Assembly (NCBI GenBank): GCA_016342325.1
Contig: JAEINR010000034.1
Span: forward strand, 1 to 54,545
Reading direction: 5' to 3'
DNA: 54,545 bases
DNA from: Desulfobacterium sp.
GTDB lineage: Bacteria; Desulfobacterota; Desulfobacteria; Desulfobacterales; Desulfobacteraceae
Part shown: piece after piece, positions 43,449-51,375 of the stretch
Layout: the number at the start of each line of letters is the position of its first letter
Numbering within the stretch: position 1 is the stretch's first letter
Notes under the pieces: model-generated
What the model was told of the DNA's origin: nothing
Database searches by the model: none
Seen by the model: the letters and a program-made list of their open reading frames with translations, nothing else
Made by a program: the position numbers and the translations under genes

Positions 43449-44174
43449 ATGGATAAAGACAACATATTCGCAGCAAAACGAGAAAGGGTGTCGGCCTTTG
43501 AGTTCAACGAAGCCGTGGCATCCGTGTTCAGTGACATGCTGGAACGCTCGGTTCCCAACTATGTGGAGAGCATCAGCCGTCAAGCCCAGCTTGCCGTGGA
43601 TTTTTACAGGGAGAACACCCGGATCTACGATCTCGGCTGTTCCCACGGAAACCTCGGCATCCTCATGGGCAAGGCCTTTGGCAAACAAAACTTCTCCATG
43701 GTAGGTGTGGACAGCTCAAGACCCATGATCGACAAGTATGAACAGCGACTCCAAAGCGAGTCCTTCCGGGAGAGGGTCTCTCTTGTGTGCGACCGGGCCG
43801 AGAATGTCGCCATGTCCAATGCATCGGTGGTGGTGGTGAACCTTACCCTCCAGTTCCTTGATACCGATCTGAGGGACGCCCTTGTGGCGGATATCCATAA
43901 GGCCCTGGTGCCCGGGGGGATTCTGCTGCTCACTGAAAAGGTGGAGAGTGTCCATGATACGGTTTCAGCACTTCAGATCGACTATTACAAGCGGTTTAAG
44001 CGGGAGAACGGCTATTCCGAGCTTGAGATCAGCCAGAAGCGGGAGGCCCTGGAGGATGTGCTTGTGCCCGAGACCCTTGAGGCCCACCAGGACAGGCTTA
44101 AACGGGCGGGTTTCGAGACCATGGATGTTTGGCTCAAGTGGTTTAATTTTGCTTCAATGATCGCTGTTAAATAG
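43449..44174 (+). CDS. cmoA: Carboxy-S-adenosyl-L-methionine synthase CmoA
   Basis: 241 residues from ATG 43449 (AGGA 5 bases upstream). A GTG at 43428 gives a longer frame but begins at the edge of the hairpin repeat and adds residues not expected in CmoA. The sequence follows CmoA well: FAAKRERVSAFEFNEAVASVFSDM, RSVPNYVESI, YDLGCSHGNLGI (SAM motif), VGVDSSRPMIDKY, VVVNLTLQFL, LLLTEKVES. CmoA makes carboxy-SAM from SAM and prephenate, the donor used by CmoB for cmo5U34 in tRNA. cmoB follows 8 bases downstream. Confidence 0.93.
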   Translation: MDKDNIFAAKRERVSAFEFNEAVASVFSDMLERSVPNYVESISRQAQLAVDFYRENTRIYDLGCSHGNLGILMGKAFGKQNFSMVGVDSSRPMIDKYEQRLQSESFRERVSLVCDRAENVAMSNASVVVVNLTLQFLDTDLRDALVADIHKALVPGGILLLTEKVESVHDTVSALQIDYYKRFKRENGYSELEISQKREALEDVLVPETLEAHQDRLKRAGFETMDVWLKWFNFASMIAVK

Positions 44175-44182
44175 GAAAAGTT

Positions 44183-45160
44183 GTGGAAAGAATAGATCTT
44201 TTTAAAGGATACCGGCGCCTGGAAAATGAGTTTGCGCTTTCAGGCATGAATGACGTGCTCACAGGGCTTGCCCCTGCTTTTGAGAATCCCAAGGGAAACA
44301 CCCTTAAGTATACAAGGGCCATGGAAGCGCTGCCCAAGGCGGTTGCTTCAACCATGGATCTTGACCGTGACACCCTCAACATTGGCGTTGGATCTGATCT
44401 CACGGAGGCCGGGCAGGAGCGATTGCGCCAGGCCCTGTTCCAGCTCTGTCCCTGGCGAAAGGGACCCTTTGCCCTCTTTGGCATCGACCTTGACACCGAG
44501 TGGCAGTCCTACATCAAGTGGAACCGGTTTGCCGGCAAGATCAGCTCGTTAACCAACCGGCGGGTGCTGGATATCGGCTCCAGCAACGGTTACTACATGT
44601 TCAGGATGGCGGCCCAGGATCCGAAAATGGTGCTCGGCCTCGAACCCCAGCACAGTTTTTATTTCCAGTTCCATGCCCTGCAGCAGTATATCGGGCTGGA
44701 CAACCTTTTCTCCCTTCCCATCCCCTTTGACGCCCTGCCCGTGACACGGTCAGGGTTTGACACGGTCTTCTGCATGGGCGTGCTTTACCACCGGCGCTCT
44801 CCCCTGGACATGCTCAAGGGGATCCATGACTGCATGGCAAAGGGAGGGGAACTGGTGCTGGAAAACCTGGTCATTGACAGCCATGACGACCTTTGTCTCT
44901 TTCCCGAAGACAGGTATGCCAAGATGCGGAACGTGTTTTTTCTTCCAAGCCTCAAGGCCATGGAATCCTGGCTGAAACGAACCGGGTTTGCCGATGTCAG
45001 ATGCATCGACATCTCTTCAACAACCCCGGAGGAGCAGAGAAAAACCCCCTGGATCCAGACGGAATCTTTGGATGATTTCCTGGATCCCAATGACAGGTCA
45101 AGAACTGTGGAGGGCTACCCTGCCCCGGTCAGGGCCGTGTTTGTTGCCAAGGCGGTCTGA
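44183..45160 (+). CDS. cmoB: tRNA U34 carboxymethyltransferase CmoB
   Basis: 325 residues, the usual CmoB length, from GTG 44183 with AGGAAAAG upstream. Recognisable stretches are CPWRKGPFALFGIDLDTEWQ, RVLDIGSSNGYYMFRM (SAM/Cx-SAM motif), LGLEPQHSFYFQF, VFCMGVLYHRRSPLDML and ENLVIDSHDD. CmoB carboxymethylates 5-hydroxyuridine at position 34 of tRNAs, completing the pathway begun by CmoA. It is the last plus-strand gene here and faces a minus-strand hydrolase gene. Confidence 0.94.
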   Translation: MERIDLFKGYRRLENEFALSGMNDVLTGLAPAFENPKGNTLKYTRAMEALPKAVASTMDLDRDTLNIGVGSDLTEAGQERLRQALFQLCPWRKGPFALFGIDLDTEWQSYIKWNRFAGKISSLTNRRVLDIGSSNGYYMFRMAAQDPKMVLGLEPQHSFYFQFHALQQYIGLDNLFSLPIPFDALPVTRSGFDTVFCMGVLYHRRSPLDMLKGIHDCMAKGGELVLENLVIDSHDDLCLFPEDRYAKMRNVFFLPSLKAMESWLKRTGFADVRCIDISSTTPEEQRKTPWIQTESLDDFLDPNDRSRTVEGYPAPVRAVFVAKAV

Positions 45161-45168
45161 TAGGTCCG

Positions 45169-45246
45169 AACCTGGATAAGCCAAAACTCAAAAAGACGTC
45201 AGATTGCCTTGTCAAAATAACAAGACAATCTGAGTTAAGAAGCTAA
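45169..45246 (-). terminator. Rho-independent terminator inside a dispersed repeat (copy B)
   Basis: Immediately after the stop of the minus-strand MBL-fold gene: TCAGATTG...CAATCTGA arms then GTCTTTTTGAGTTTT. Gap-free homologue of 2366-2444, including bases outside the stem (GGCTTRTCCAGGTT after the T-run), with two paired changes in the stem and one pair lost. Confidence 0.75.
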
Positions 45247-46094
45247 AACGTAACGCTCCAGCTGGCATTGGCAAAGGCGAACCGTTCCTTGAACCGGTTG
45301 TAGCAGATGGCTGCGGCTTCGTTGCCGGTGCAGTGGGACACGGCAATCAGATCCACCTTGAATTGGTCAAAGGCGTCCATGGAGCGGTCAAGCTGCTCTC
45401 CCACTTCCATGAAACCCAGGTGGGTGCCGCCGATGACGGCATGGAACGCGTCGTGTCCGCTCTGTTTTTGAAAATGGTTCATCACGTTGACAATGCCTGT
45501 GTGGGCGCATCCCGTTAGGATCACCGGGCCCTTTGCCGTCTCAATGAGAAGGGAGGCGTCGTCCAGCAGGGGATCCGTTTTGAATTCATCCCCTTCTTTA
45601 ACCAGAAGGTCGGTGGCCGGGTGCTCAAAATCAGTGGTTCTCGGCACCTGGCCTGAAAAGAAGATCCCGGGTGCGATCTCCTTGTATTCGGTCTCAAAGA
45701 TGAATCGCGCCCCAAGGCCGGCTTCCAGAAACGCCTGCCGATGCTTGATGCCGATGAAGAACTGATGCTTGCCCCGGGGGGTGTCGATCTCGGCATACTT
45801 TTCGTCAAACACCCGGGGATGGGCGATGATCTTGACGCCCCTGGGGGGATAGAGCACGTCGGGCAGGCCGCCTGTGTGGTCAAAGTGACCGTGGCTCAAT
45901 ACGATGGTGTCAATGCTTTCAAGATCAATGCCCAGGGCATCGGCATTGGGTTTCAGGGTCATGCCCTGGCCCGTGTCCAAAAGGATCTTGGTGTCTCCCT
46001 TTTCGATGAGGGCGGCAAACCCGTGCTCCCCTGTGATTCCCCTGACGCCGCCTGCCGTGTTTTCGCAGAGAATCGTGATTCGTGTCTGGTCCAT
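45243..46094 (-). CDS. MBL-fold metallo-hydrolase (COG1237-like)
   Basis: 283 residues from ATG 46094, with GCGAGGAG about 9 bases upstream; the earlier start at 46139 lies in a repeat and is rejected. The metal motif LSHGHFDHTGG (HxHxDH) is near residue 66. LLDTGQG, LTGCAHTGIVNVM and IGGTHLGF complete a metallo-beta-lactamase fold with the Gly-Cys-Ala-His form seen in COG1237 proteins, some of which take part in methanopterin-like aminobenzene-ribosyl phosphate metabolism. The precise substrate is unknown. It is downstream of a histidine phosphatase on the same strand, separated by a hairpin repeat. Confidence 0.8.
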   Translation of the reverse strand: MDQTRITILCENTAGGVRGITGEHGFAALIEKGDTKILLDTGQGMTLKPNADALGIDLESIDTIVLSHGHFDHTGGLPDVLYPPRGVKIIAHPRVFDEKYAEIDTPRGKHQFFIGIKHRQAFLEAGLGARFIFETEYKEIAPGIFFSGQVPRTTDFEHPATDLLVKEGDEFKTDPLLDDASLLIETAKGPVILTGCAHTGIVNVMNHFQKQSGHDAFHAVIGGTHLGFMEVGEQLDRSMDAFDQFKVDLIAVSHCTGNEAAAICYNRFKERFAFANASWSVTF

Positions 46095-46112
46095 TTTTTT
46101 TGCTCCTCGCAG

Positions 46113-46180
46113 ATGAATTGAGCCCATTTCGTATTGCACTTAGTGAAACTGGCATTAATTCGAGTGCAGATATCAATAGC
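46113..46180 (+). repeat. ATTCGAGTG hairpin repeat, copy 3
   Basis: ATGAATTGAGCCCATTTC, variable loop, GAAACTGGC, then ATTCGAGTG and TCAATAG. Stem GAATT/AATTC, GCC/GGC, TTTC/GAAA. It fills the gap between two minus-strand genes. Confidence 0.6.
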
Positions 46181-46188
46181 GCTGGTGG

Positions 46189-46872
46189 CTAAATTTCTCT
46201 GGGTTCTCGCTGGTGGTTCATGATGAAGTGTTTTCCCCCTTGTTCAAACACCACGACGCTTTCAAGGAACTCTACCCTGCCGTGTTCTTCAAAGGCAAGG
46301 TCGAGCTTGTGTTCTCTTAACGGATAGAGGTTCCAGTCGTGGGAGACGCACAGGGCGATCTGCCCGGGGTCGAGTTGGTCAAGCCTGTCCGTCAGAAAAC
46401 CGGTGAGAACATCGGCGGCTTCTTCGGAATCCTGCATCATCTCCTGGGGGAGCTCCTTGTTGAACCAGGCCCGTAAAAAGGTGTCGTTGCCCATCTGGTC
46501 AAAGGCAGTGAAGGCCTTGGTCATATCTTTTATATAAAAGGGAGCCAGTTCCAGGGCAAGGGTGTTGTGGCCGTTGAACCGGCAGTGCTTATGGGTGTAT
46601 CCCTTGTCCATGAGGTAGGCGGTTTCGATGCAGCGGCCAAAGTGGCTGGAGAAAAAGAGGGGGCCGGGCGTATTCGGAAGGGTGGCCCCGAATTCCATGG
46701 CATAATCCTTGCCGATATCCGTGAGCCCCATGAACGGCTCCATTTGGACCGTTTGGTGAAAATGCCGGGCTGAGTGGCGCATGATCACGGAGATCTTTTC
46801 AACTCCCTTGTTGAGAAGATCGTTGATGATGGTTAAGGTTTCTTTGCTACGGGTGACGGGGTGGTCGGTCAT
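46189..46872 (-). CDS. Histidine phosphatase family protein
   Basis: 227 residues from ATG 46872, with AAGGAG about 9 bases upstream. The phosphohistidine motif appears as VIMRHSARHF (Arg32-His33), with FFSSHFGRCIETAYLM as the second Arg region and CVSHDWNLYPL as the distal His, the layout of the phosphoglycerate-mutase/acid-phosphatase superfamily. No signal peptide, so probably cytoplasmic. The substrate cannot be told. A near-consensus promoter lies just upstream and the MBL-fold gene follows, so the two may be co-transcribed. Confidence 0.8.
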   Translation of the reverse strand: MTDHPVTRSKETLTIINDLLNKGVEKISVIMRHSARHFHQTVQMEPFMGLTDIGKDYAMEFGATLPNTPGPLFFSSHFGRCIETAYLMDKGYTHKHCRFNGHNTLALELAPFYIKDMTKAFTAFDQMGNDTFLRAWFNKELPQEMMQDSEEAADVLTGFLTDRLDQLDPGQIALCVSHDWNLYPLREHKLDLAFEEHGRVEFLESVVVFEQGGKHFIMNHQREPREI

Positions 46873-46908
46873 ACGGGTAAACTCCTTATATTGCACTGAT
46901 TTTGTTTT

Positions 46909-46937
46909 TTGTTTGAACTCGATTCATACTGTATGAT
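46909..46937 (+). promoter_or_regulatory. Promoter of the arginase-helicase genes
   Basis: TTGTTT (46909-46914), 17-base spacer, TATGAT (46932-46937). It overlaps the minus-strand promoter, including a TTCATACTGTATGAT dyad common to both, so the two directions may compete. Confidence 0.5.
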
Positions 46938-46951
46938 ATAGGGGCTGTCAA
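46923..46951 (-). promoter_or_regulatory. Promoter of the histidine phosphatase gene
   Basis: Minus-strand TTGACA (46951-46946), 17-base spacer, TATGAA (46928-46923): near-consensus sigma-70. It overlaps the plus-strand promoter of the arginase gene. Confidence 0.65.
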
Positions 46952-46999
46952 TACTCAATCATAATTCCGGTTTTATAACAATAACTAAAGGGGCTGGGG

Positions 47000-47890
47000 A
47001 TGAACAAACGGATCAATATCATCGGTGTGCCAATGGATTTCGGCCAGCTCCGAAGGGGACTTGACATGGGGCCTGCGGCGGCGCGGTACACAGGACTTGT
47101 GTCAGCCCTTCGCACCCTGGGGCACAGCGTAACGGACCTGGGAGATGTCAGGGTGCCTGTGAGAAATCCCGTGGAAGAGGGTGAAAAGGCCGATTACTAC
47201 GAGGAGATCCGGAGCATCTGCGAAGAGGTGTATGAGGCCGGTAAAAAGGCGGTTGCAGACGATGTGTTTCCCTTGTTCATCGGGGGGGACCACTCCATTG
47301 CCATGGGCACCGTGGGCGGCGTGTCCCATGACCGGACAACCGGGCTGATCTGGATCGACGCCCACGGGGACTTTAACACGCCTGGGACCTCGCCTTCGGG
47401 AAACATCCACGGCATGCCCCTGTCCGTGCTCATCGGTGATGGGGACGAGGGACTGGTCAACATCGGCCGGCCCGGGGCAAAGATCGATCCGGACAACATC
47501 GTGATGATCGGGATCCGGGATCTCGATATCCAGGAGCGACAACGACTCAGAAACAGCGGGATCACCGTCTACACCATGCGCGATATTGACGAGCAAGGAA
47601 TCAGCACCATTGCCAACAAGGCCCTGATGAAGTTTATCCACCTGAAACGTGTCCATCTGAGCCTTGACATCGATGCTCTGGATCCGGTGGAAGCCCCGGG
47701 TGTGGGTACCCCGGTTCCCGGGGGGCTCACTTACAGGGAGGCCCACCTGTTCATGGAGATCATGGCGGACTCGGGCAAGCTGACTTCCATGGATATGGTA
47801 GAGCTCAACCCCATTCTGGACCAGGCCAACAAGACGGCCAAGCTTGCCGTGGAACTTATCGTTTCTGCTTTGGGAAAGAGCATCTTGTGA
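47000..47890 (+). CDS. Arginase (ureohydrolase family, RocF-like)
   Basis: 296 residues, the usual arginase length. Manganese-binding motifs are GGDHSIAMGTVGG (near residue 95), WIDAHGDFNTP with TSPSGNIHGMPL (about 118-140), and LSLDIDALDPVEAPGVGTP (about 222). The SPSGNIHGMPL stretch is typical of arginase rather than agmatinase. It hydrolyses arginine to ornithine and urea in the cytoplasm. AAGGGG lies upstream of ATG 47000. Its stop codon overlaps the GTG start of the helicase gene, so the two are translationally coupled even though their functions look unrelated. Confidence 0.9.
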   Translation: MNKRINIIGVPMDFGQLRRGLDMGPAAARYTGLVSALRTLGHSVTDLGDVRVPVRNPVEEGEKADYYEEIRSICEEVYEAGKKAVADDVFPLFIGGDHSIAMGTVGGVSHDRTTGLIWIDAHGDFNTPGTSPSGNIHGMPLSVLIGDGDEGLVNIGRPGAKIDPDNIVMIGIRDLDIQERQRLRNSGITVYTMRDIDEQGISTIANKALMKFIHLKRVHLSLDIDALDPVEAPGVGTPVPGGLTYREAHLFMEIMADSGKLTSMDMVELNPILDQANKTAKLAVELIVSALGKSIL

Positions 47891-50754
47891 GTCTTGACGA
47901 GTATCTTCAGTCCCTGAAGGGGTTTAAGGGACTTGCCCCGGATCTTGTCTGCCACAGGACCATTGCTGAGAAAAAAGCCCGGTATGCAGAAAATTTTAAC
48001 CGTGATCTGGTCTGGCGCGTGTTTGAGCGCCAGGGCATAGAACGGCCCTACCAGCACCAGGCCGAGGCCGTGGACCTGATTGAACAGGGCATCCACACCG
48101 TGGTGGCAACCCCCACGGCCAGCGGTAAGAGCCTGATTTACAACCTGCCCGTGCTTCGCTCCCTGGTGGCGGATCCCACCTCCCGGGCCCTCTATCTTTT
48201 TCCGTTAAAGGCCCTTGCCCGGGATCAGCTGAATACCCTTGAAATCCTCCTTGCCGGGGTGGGCATGGAGACCGGGCATACGCTCACGGCCGCTGCCTAC
48301 GACGGAGACCTGAGCCCTTACAAAAAGGGTAAGGTTCGCCAGAATCCCCCCAATGCCCTACTTACCAACCCGGAGATGCTCCATCTGGCCATGCTGCCCC
48401 ACCATCATTTGTGGGCGGAATTTTTTGCCAATCTGAAATTCGTGGTCGTGGACGAGGTGCACACCTACCGGGGGGTTATGGGGTCCCATATGGCATGGGT
48501 GTTCAGGCGGCTTTTGCGCATCTGCAGTCACTATGGTTCAGCCCCTGTGTTTGTCTTTTGTTCGGCAACCATTGCCAATCCCCAGGCACTTTCAGCTGAG
48601 CTTACCGGCCTGGATGTCCGGGTGGTGGACGGAAATTCCGCCCCGGCCGGAAAAAAGGAGGTCCTGCTCATGAACGGCAGTGCAGGGGCGGCCCAGACAG
48701 CCATCCTGCTCATGCATGCCGCCATCCACCGGGGGCTTCGCACCATTGTCTACACCCAGTCCCGGAAGATCACGGAACTCATCGCCATGTGGGCCTCCCA
48801 GCGGGCAGGGGAGCTGGGGGATAAGATCAGCGCCTACCGGGCCGGATTCCTTCCGGAGGAGCGGCGCAAGATCGAGCATCAGCTGGCAGATGGAGAGCTT
48901 CTGGCCGTGGTGTCTACAAGCGCCCTTGAGCTTGGCATCGACATCGGCACCCTGGATCTGTGTATCCTTGTGGGATATCCCGGCACGATCATGTCCACCT
49001 GGCAGCGGGCGGGCAGGGTGGGCAGGAACGGGTCTGATTCCGCCATGGTGCTGGTGGCCCACGAGGACGCCCTGGACCAGTATTTCATGAACCATCCTGG
49101 GATGCTCTTTGACATGCCGCCGGAGCAGGCGGTGATCAATCCCTCCAACCCGGTGATCATGGAGCGGCACCTGGAGTGTGCGGCCGCCGATCTAAGGCTT
49201 GACGCCGCCGAAGGGTTCATGGCAGACTCCAGGGTCAAACAGGCCGTCATCCGCCTTGAAGCCGACGCCCGGCTGTTAAAGACCCGGAGGGGAGACATGT
49301 GGTACGCCTCCCGCCGGGATCCCCACCGAAAGGTGAGCCTCAGGGGAACGGGCCGGAGTATCCCCATTTTCCTTGAAAACCAGAAAAAGAGCCTGGGGGA
49401 TGTGGACTGGTTCAGGGCCTTTTATGAAACCCATAAAGGCGCTGTCTACCTCCACCACGGCAACACCTATGTGGTGGAGGAGTTTGACCATGAAAACGGC
49501 AGTGTGGAGGTGGTCAGGGAAGAGGTGCGCTACTTTACCCGGGCCCGGTCAAACAAATCCACCGAGATCCTTTCGGTGATCGATACCAAAAAGGTGTGGA
49601 ACACCCGGATCGGTTTTGGAAAACTCAAGGTCACGGACCAGGTCACGGGATATGAGAAAAAGCTTGTGGCCAACCAGCGATCCCTGGGCATCTTTCCCCT
49701 GGATCTTCCCCCGGTAACCTTTGAGACCGAAGGGCTTTGGATCGAGATTCCGGAGACGGTGAGGGCGTTGATCGAGGAGCAAAAAAAGCATTTTATGGGG
49801 GGCATCCATGCCATGGAGCATGCGGCCATCGGGATTTTACCCCTGCTGGTCATGACCGACAGGAACGATCTTGGTGGCATCTCCATTCCCTTTCATCCCC
49901 AGGTTGAAAAGGCGGCCGTGTTTGTCTATGACGGTACCCCGGGGGGGATCGGTCTTGCCCGCCAGGCGTTTGACCGGGCCGGGACCATGCTGGAACGGAC
50001 CCTGGCCACCATCAAAAACTGCCACTGCGACAATGGCTGTCCTGCCTGTGTCCACTCACCCAAGTGCGGGTCCGGCAACCGGCCCATAGACAAGGAAACG
50101 GCCCTCTGCCTTCTTGAAATGCTACAACAGAACCCGCCCACGGAACCCTTTGGCGCCATTCGGATCCAGGTGCCGGAACACGCGCTGGAAGAGGGGAAAA
50201 AGACGGATGTACCGGTCAATGTGCAGCGGTTCGGCGTTCTGGATATCGAGACCCGGCGGTCGGCCCAGGAGGTCGGGGGATGGGGACGGGCGGATCGCAT
50301 GGGGGTCAGTTGCGCCGTGCTCTATGATTCTGAAATCGATGATTACAGGGTCTATCTCCAGGAGGATGTGGACGCCCTGGTGGCGGATCTGCAGCTGTTT
50401 GACCTTGTGATCGGCTTCAACATTGAACGGTTCGACTACAAGGTGCTTTCCGGGCTTTCCTCCTTTGACTTCTCCTCCCTTCCGACCCTGGATCTTCTCC
50501 TTAAGGTCCACCAGCGGCTCGGCTACCGACTCACCCTGGACTCCCTTGCCAGGCATACCCTGGGGACGGCCAAGAGCGCAGACGGACTCCTTGCCCTCAA
50601 GTGGTGGCAGGAAGGGAAACTTGATAAGATCATCAAATACTGCACCCAGGATGTCCGGGTTACAAAGGATCTCTACCTTTTTGGACGGGATCACGGTTAC
50701 CTGGTTTTTCAAAACAAGGCTGAAAAAGAGGTTTGTATCCCGCTCACCTGGTAA
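47887..50754 (+). CDS. MrfA-type DEAD/DEAH helicase fused to a MrfB-like exonuclease domain
   Basis: 955 residues from GTG 47887. Helicase motifs: PTASGKSLIYNLPV (Walker A, near 75), VVVDEVHTYRG (DEVH, about 187), FCSATIANP, STSALELGIDIGTLD and QRAGRVGRNGSD (about 373). A C-terminal metal site reads CHCDNGCPAC (about 713), the CxCx3Cx2C spacing of Bacillus MrfA (YprA). From about 780 a DnaQ/RNase H-like exonuclease begins: VLDIETRRS (DxE), VIGFNIERFDYKVL, YCTQDVRVTKDL. In Bacillus, helicase MrfA and exonuclease MrfB are separate proteins acting in repair of mitomycin-type DNA adducts; here they are one chain. The length (MrfA is about 750 residues) agrees with a fusion. Function in repair is family knowledge. 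Confidence 0.9.
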   Translation: MSLDEYLQSLKGFKGLAPDLVCHRTIAEKKARYAENFNRDLVWRVFERQGIERPYQHQAEAVDLIEQGIHTVVATPTASGKSLIYNLPVLRSLVADPTSRALYLFPLKALARDQLNTLEILLAGVGMETGHTLTAAAYDGDLSPYKKGKVRQNPPNALLTNPEMLHLAMLPHHHLWAEFFANLKFVVVDEVHTYRGVMGSHMAWVFRRLLRICSHYGSAPVFVFCSATIANPQALSAELTGLDVRVVDGNSAPAGKKEVLLMNGSAGAAQTAILLMHAAIHRGLRTIVYTQSRKITELIAMWASQRAGELGDKISAYRAGFLPEERRKIEHQLADGELLAVVSTSALELGIDIGTLDLCILVGYPGTIMSTWQRAGRVGRNGSDSAMVLVAHEDALDQYFMNHPGMLFDMPPEQAVINPSNPVIMERHLECAAADLRLDAAEGFMADSRVKQAVIRLEADARLLKTRRGDMWYASRRDPHRKVSLRGTGRSIPIFLENQKKSLGDVDWFRAFYETHKGAVYLHHGNTYVVEEFDHENGSVEVVREEVRYFTRARSNKSTEILSVIDTKKVWNTRIGFGKLKVTDQVTGYEKKLVANQRSLGIFPLDLPPVTFETEGLWIEIPETVRALIEEQKKHFMGGIHAMEHAAIGILPLLVMTDRNDLGGISIPFHPQVEKAAVFVYDGTPGGIGLARQAFDRAGTMLERTLATIKNCHCDNGCPACVHSPKCGSGNRPIDKETALCLLEMLQQNPPTEPFGAIRIQVPEHALEEGKKTDVPVNVQRFGVLDIETRRSAQEVGGWGRADRMGVSCAVLYDSEIDDYRVYLQEDVDALVADLQLFDLVIGFNIERFDYKVLSGLSSFDFSSLPTLDLLLKVHQRLGYRLTLDSLARHTLGTAKSADGLLALKWWQEGKLDKIIKYCTQDVRVTKDLYLFGRDHGYLVFQNKAEKEVCIPLTW

Positions 50755-50763
50755 TGCCTGTTT

Positions 50764-50794
50764 AGGGTTGACGATGTCAACTTTTAGGTTGACA
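50764..50794 (+). promoter_or_regulatory. Triple GTTGAC/GTCAAC site before the cytochrome gene
   Basis: GTTGAC (50767-50772), GTCAAC (50776-50781) and GTTGAC (50788-50793) occur in 27 bases. The two direct copies are 21 bases apart, two helical turns, and the last overlaps a TTGACA (50789-50794) that could be a -35 (TATAGG lies 15 bases later). It looks like an operator controlling the cytochrome and chemoreceptor genes. Confidence 0.45.
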
Positions 50795-50877
50795 CTTTGG
50801 CGTTATCCTTATAGGTAAATACGCTTCGTATTATGAAAATAATTTGAAATAACGATAGCACGGAGGTTTTTTAAGAA

Positions 50878-51336
50878 ATGAAGCGGTTCATGGTTTGTGC
50901 TTTTGTCTGTTGTGTCTGGCTGATGGTTGCAGGGGTTACCCTTGCAGAAGAACGGGTCTATGTGGGGTCAAAGGCCTGTGAAGACTGCCACGACAAGGAG
51001 TATGCAAACCATGTGAAGTTTTCTAAGAAAGCCTCCTCTTTTGAGAGCATTCGGGTCATGCGGTCGAAACTCACTGCCGCCGAGTACAACGAATGCCTTG
51101 AGTGCCACACCACGGGCTATGGCAAACCCGGCGGTTTTGTTTCTGAATCCCAGACCCCGGACCTTAAGAATGCTGGTTGTGAGGTGTGCCATGGGCCCGG
51201 AAGTCTCCATGCGGAATCCGGGGATCCCGATGATATCGACCATGATCTCACCGTTGAATCGTGCAGCACCTGCCACAACGCCGATCGGGTCCAGGCCTTT
51301 GACTACAAGCCCCTTCTCTTTGGCGGGGCCCATTAA
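50878..51336 (+). CDS. Periplasmic tetraheme c-type cytochrome
   Basis: 152 residues. Signal peptide at the start (VCAFVCCVWLMVAGVTLA, cleavage near residue 22). Four CxxCH haem sites: CEDCH, CLECH, CEVCH and CSTCH. The spacing and the ESIRVMRSKLTAAEYNECLECHTTGYG stretch resemble small multihaem proteins related to cytochrome c554 families. It should carry electrons in the periplasm. CGGAGG precedes ATG 50878. The neighbouring haem-binding chemoreceptor starts 39 bases downstream, so the pair may link periplasmic redox state with taxis. Confidence 0.88.
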   Translation: MKRFMVCAFVCCVWLMVAGVTLAEERVYVGSKACEDCHDKEYANHVKFSKKASSFESIRVMRSKLTAAEYNECLECHTTGYGKPGGFVSESQTPDLKNAGCEVCHGPGSLHAESGDPDDIDHDLTVESCSTCHNADRVQAFDYKPLLFGGAH

Positions 51337-51375
51337 TATTTTTTTTATCGAATCTTAAATAAGAAAGAGATCCCC

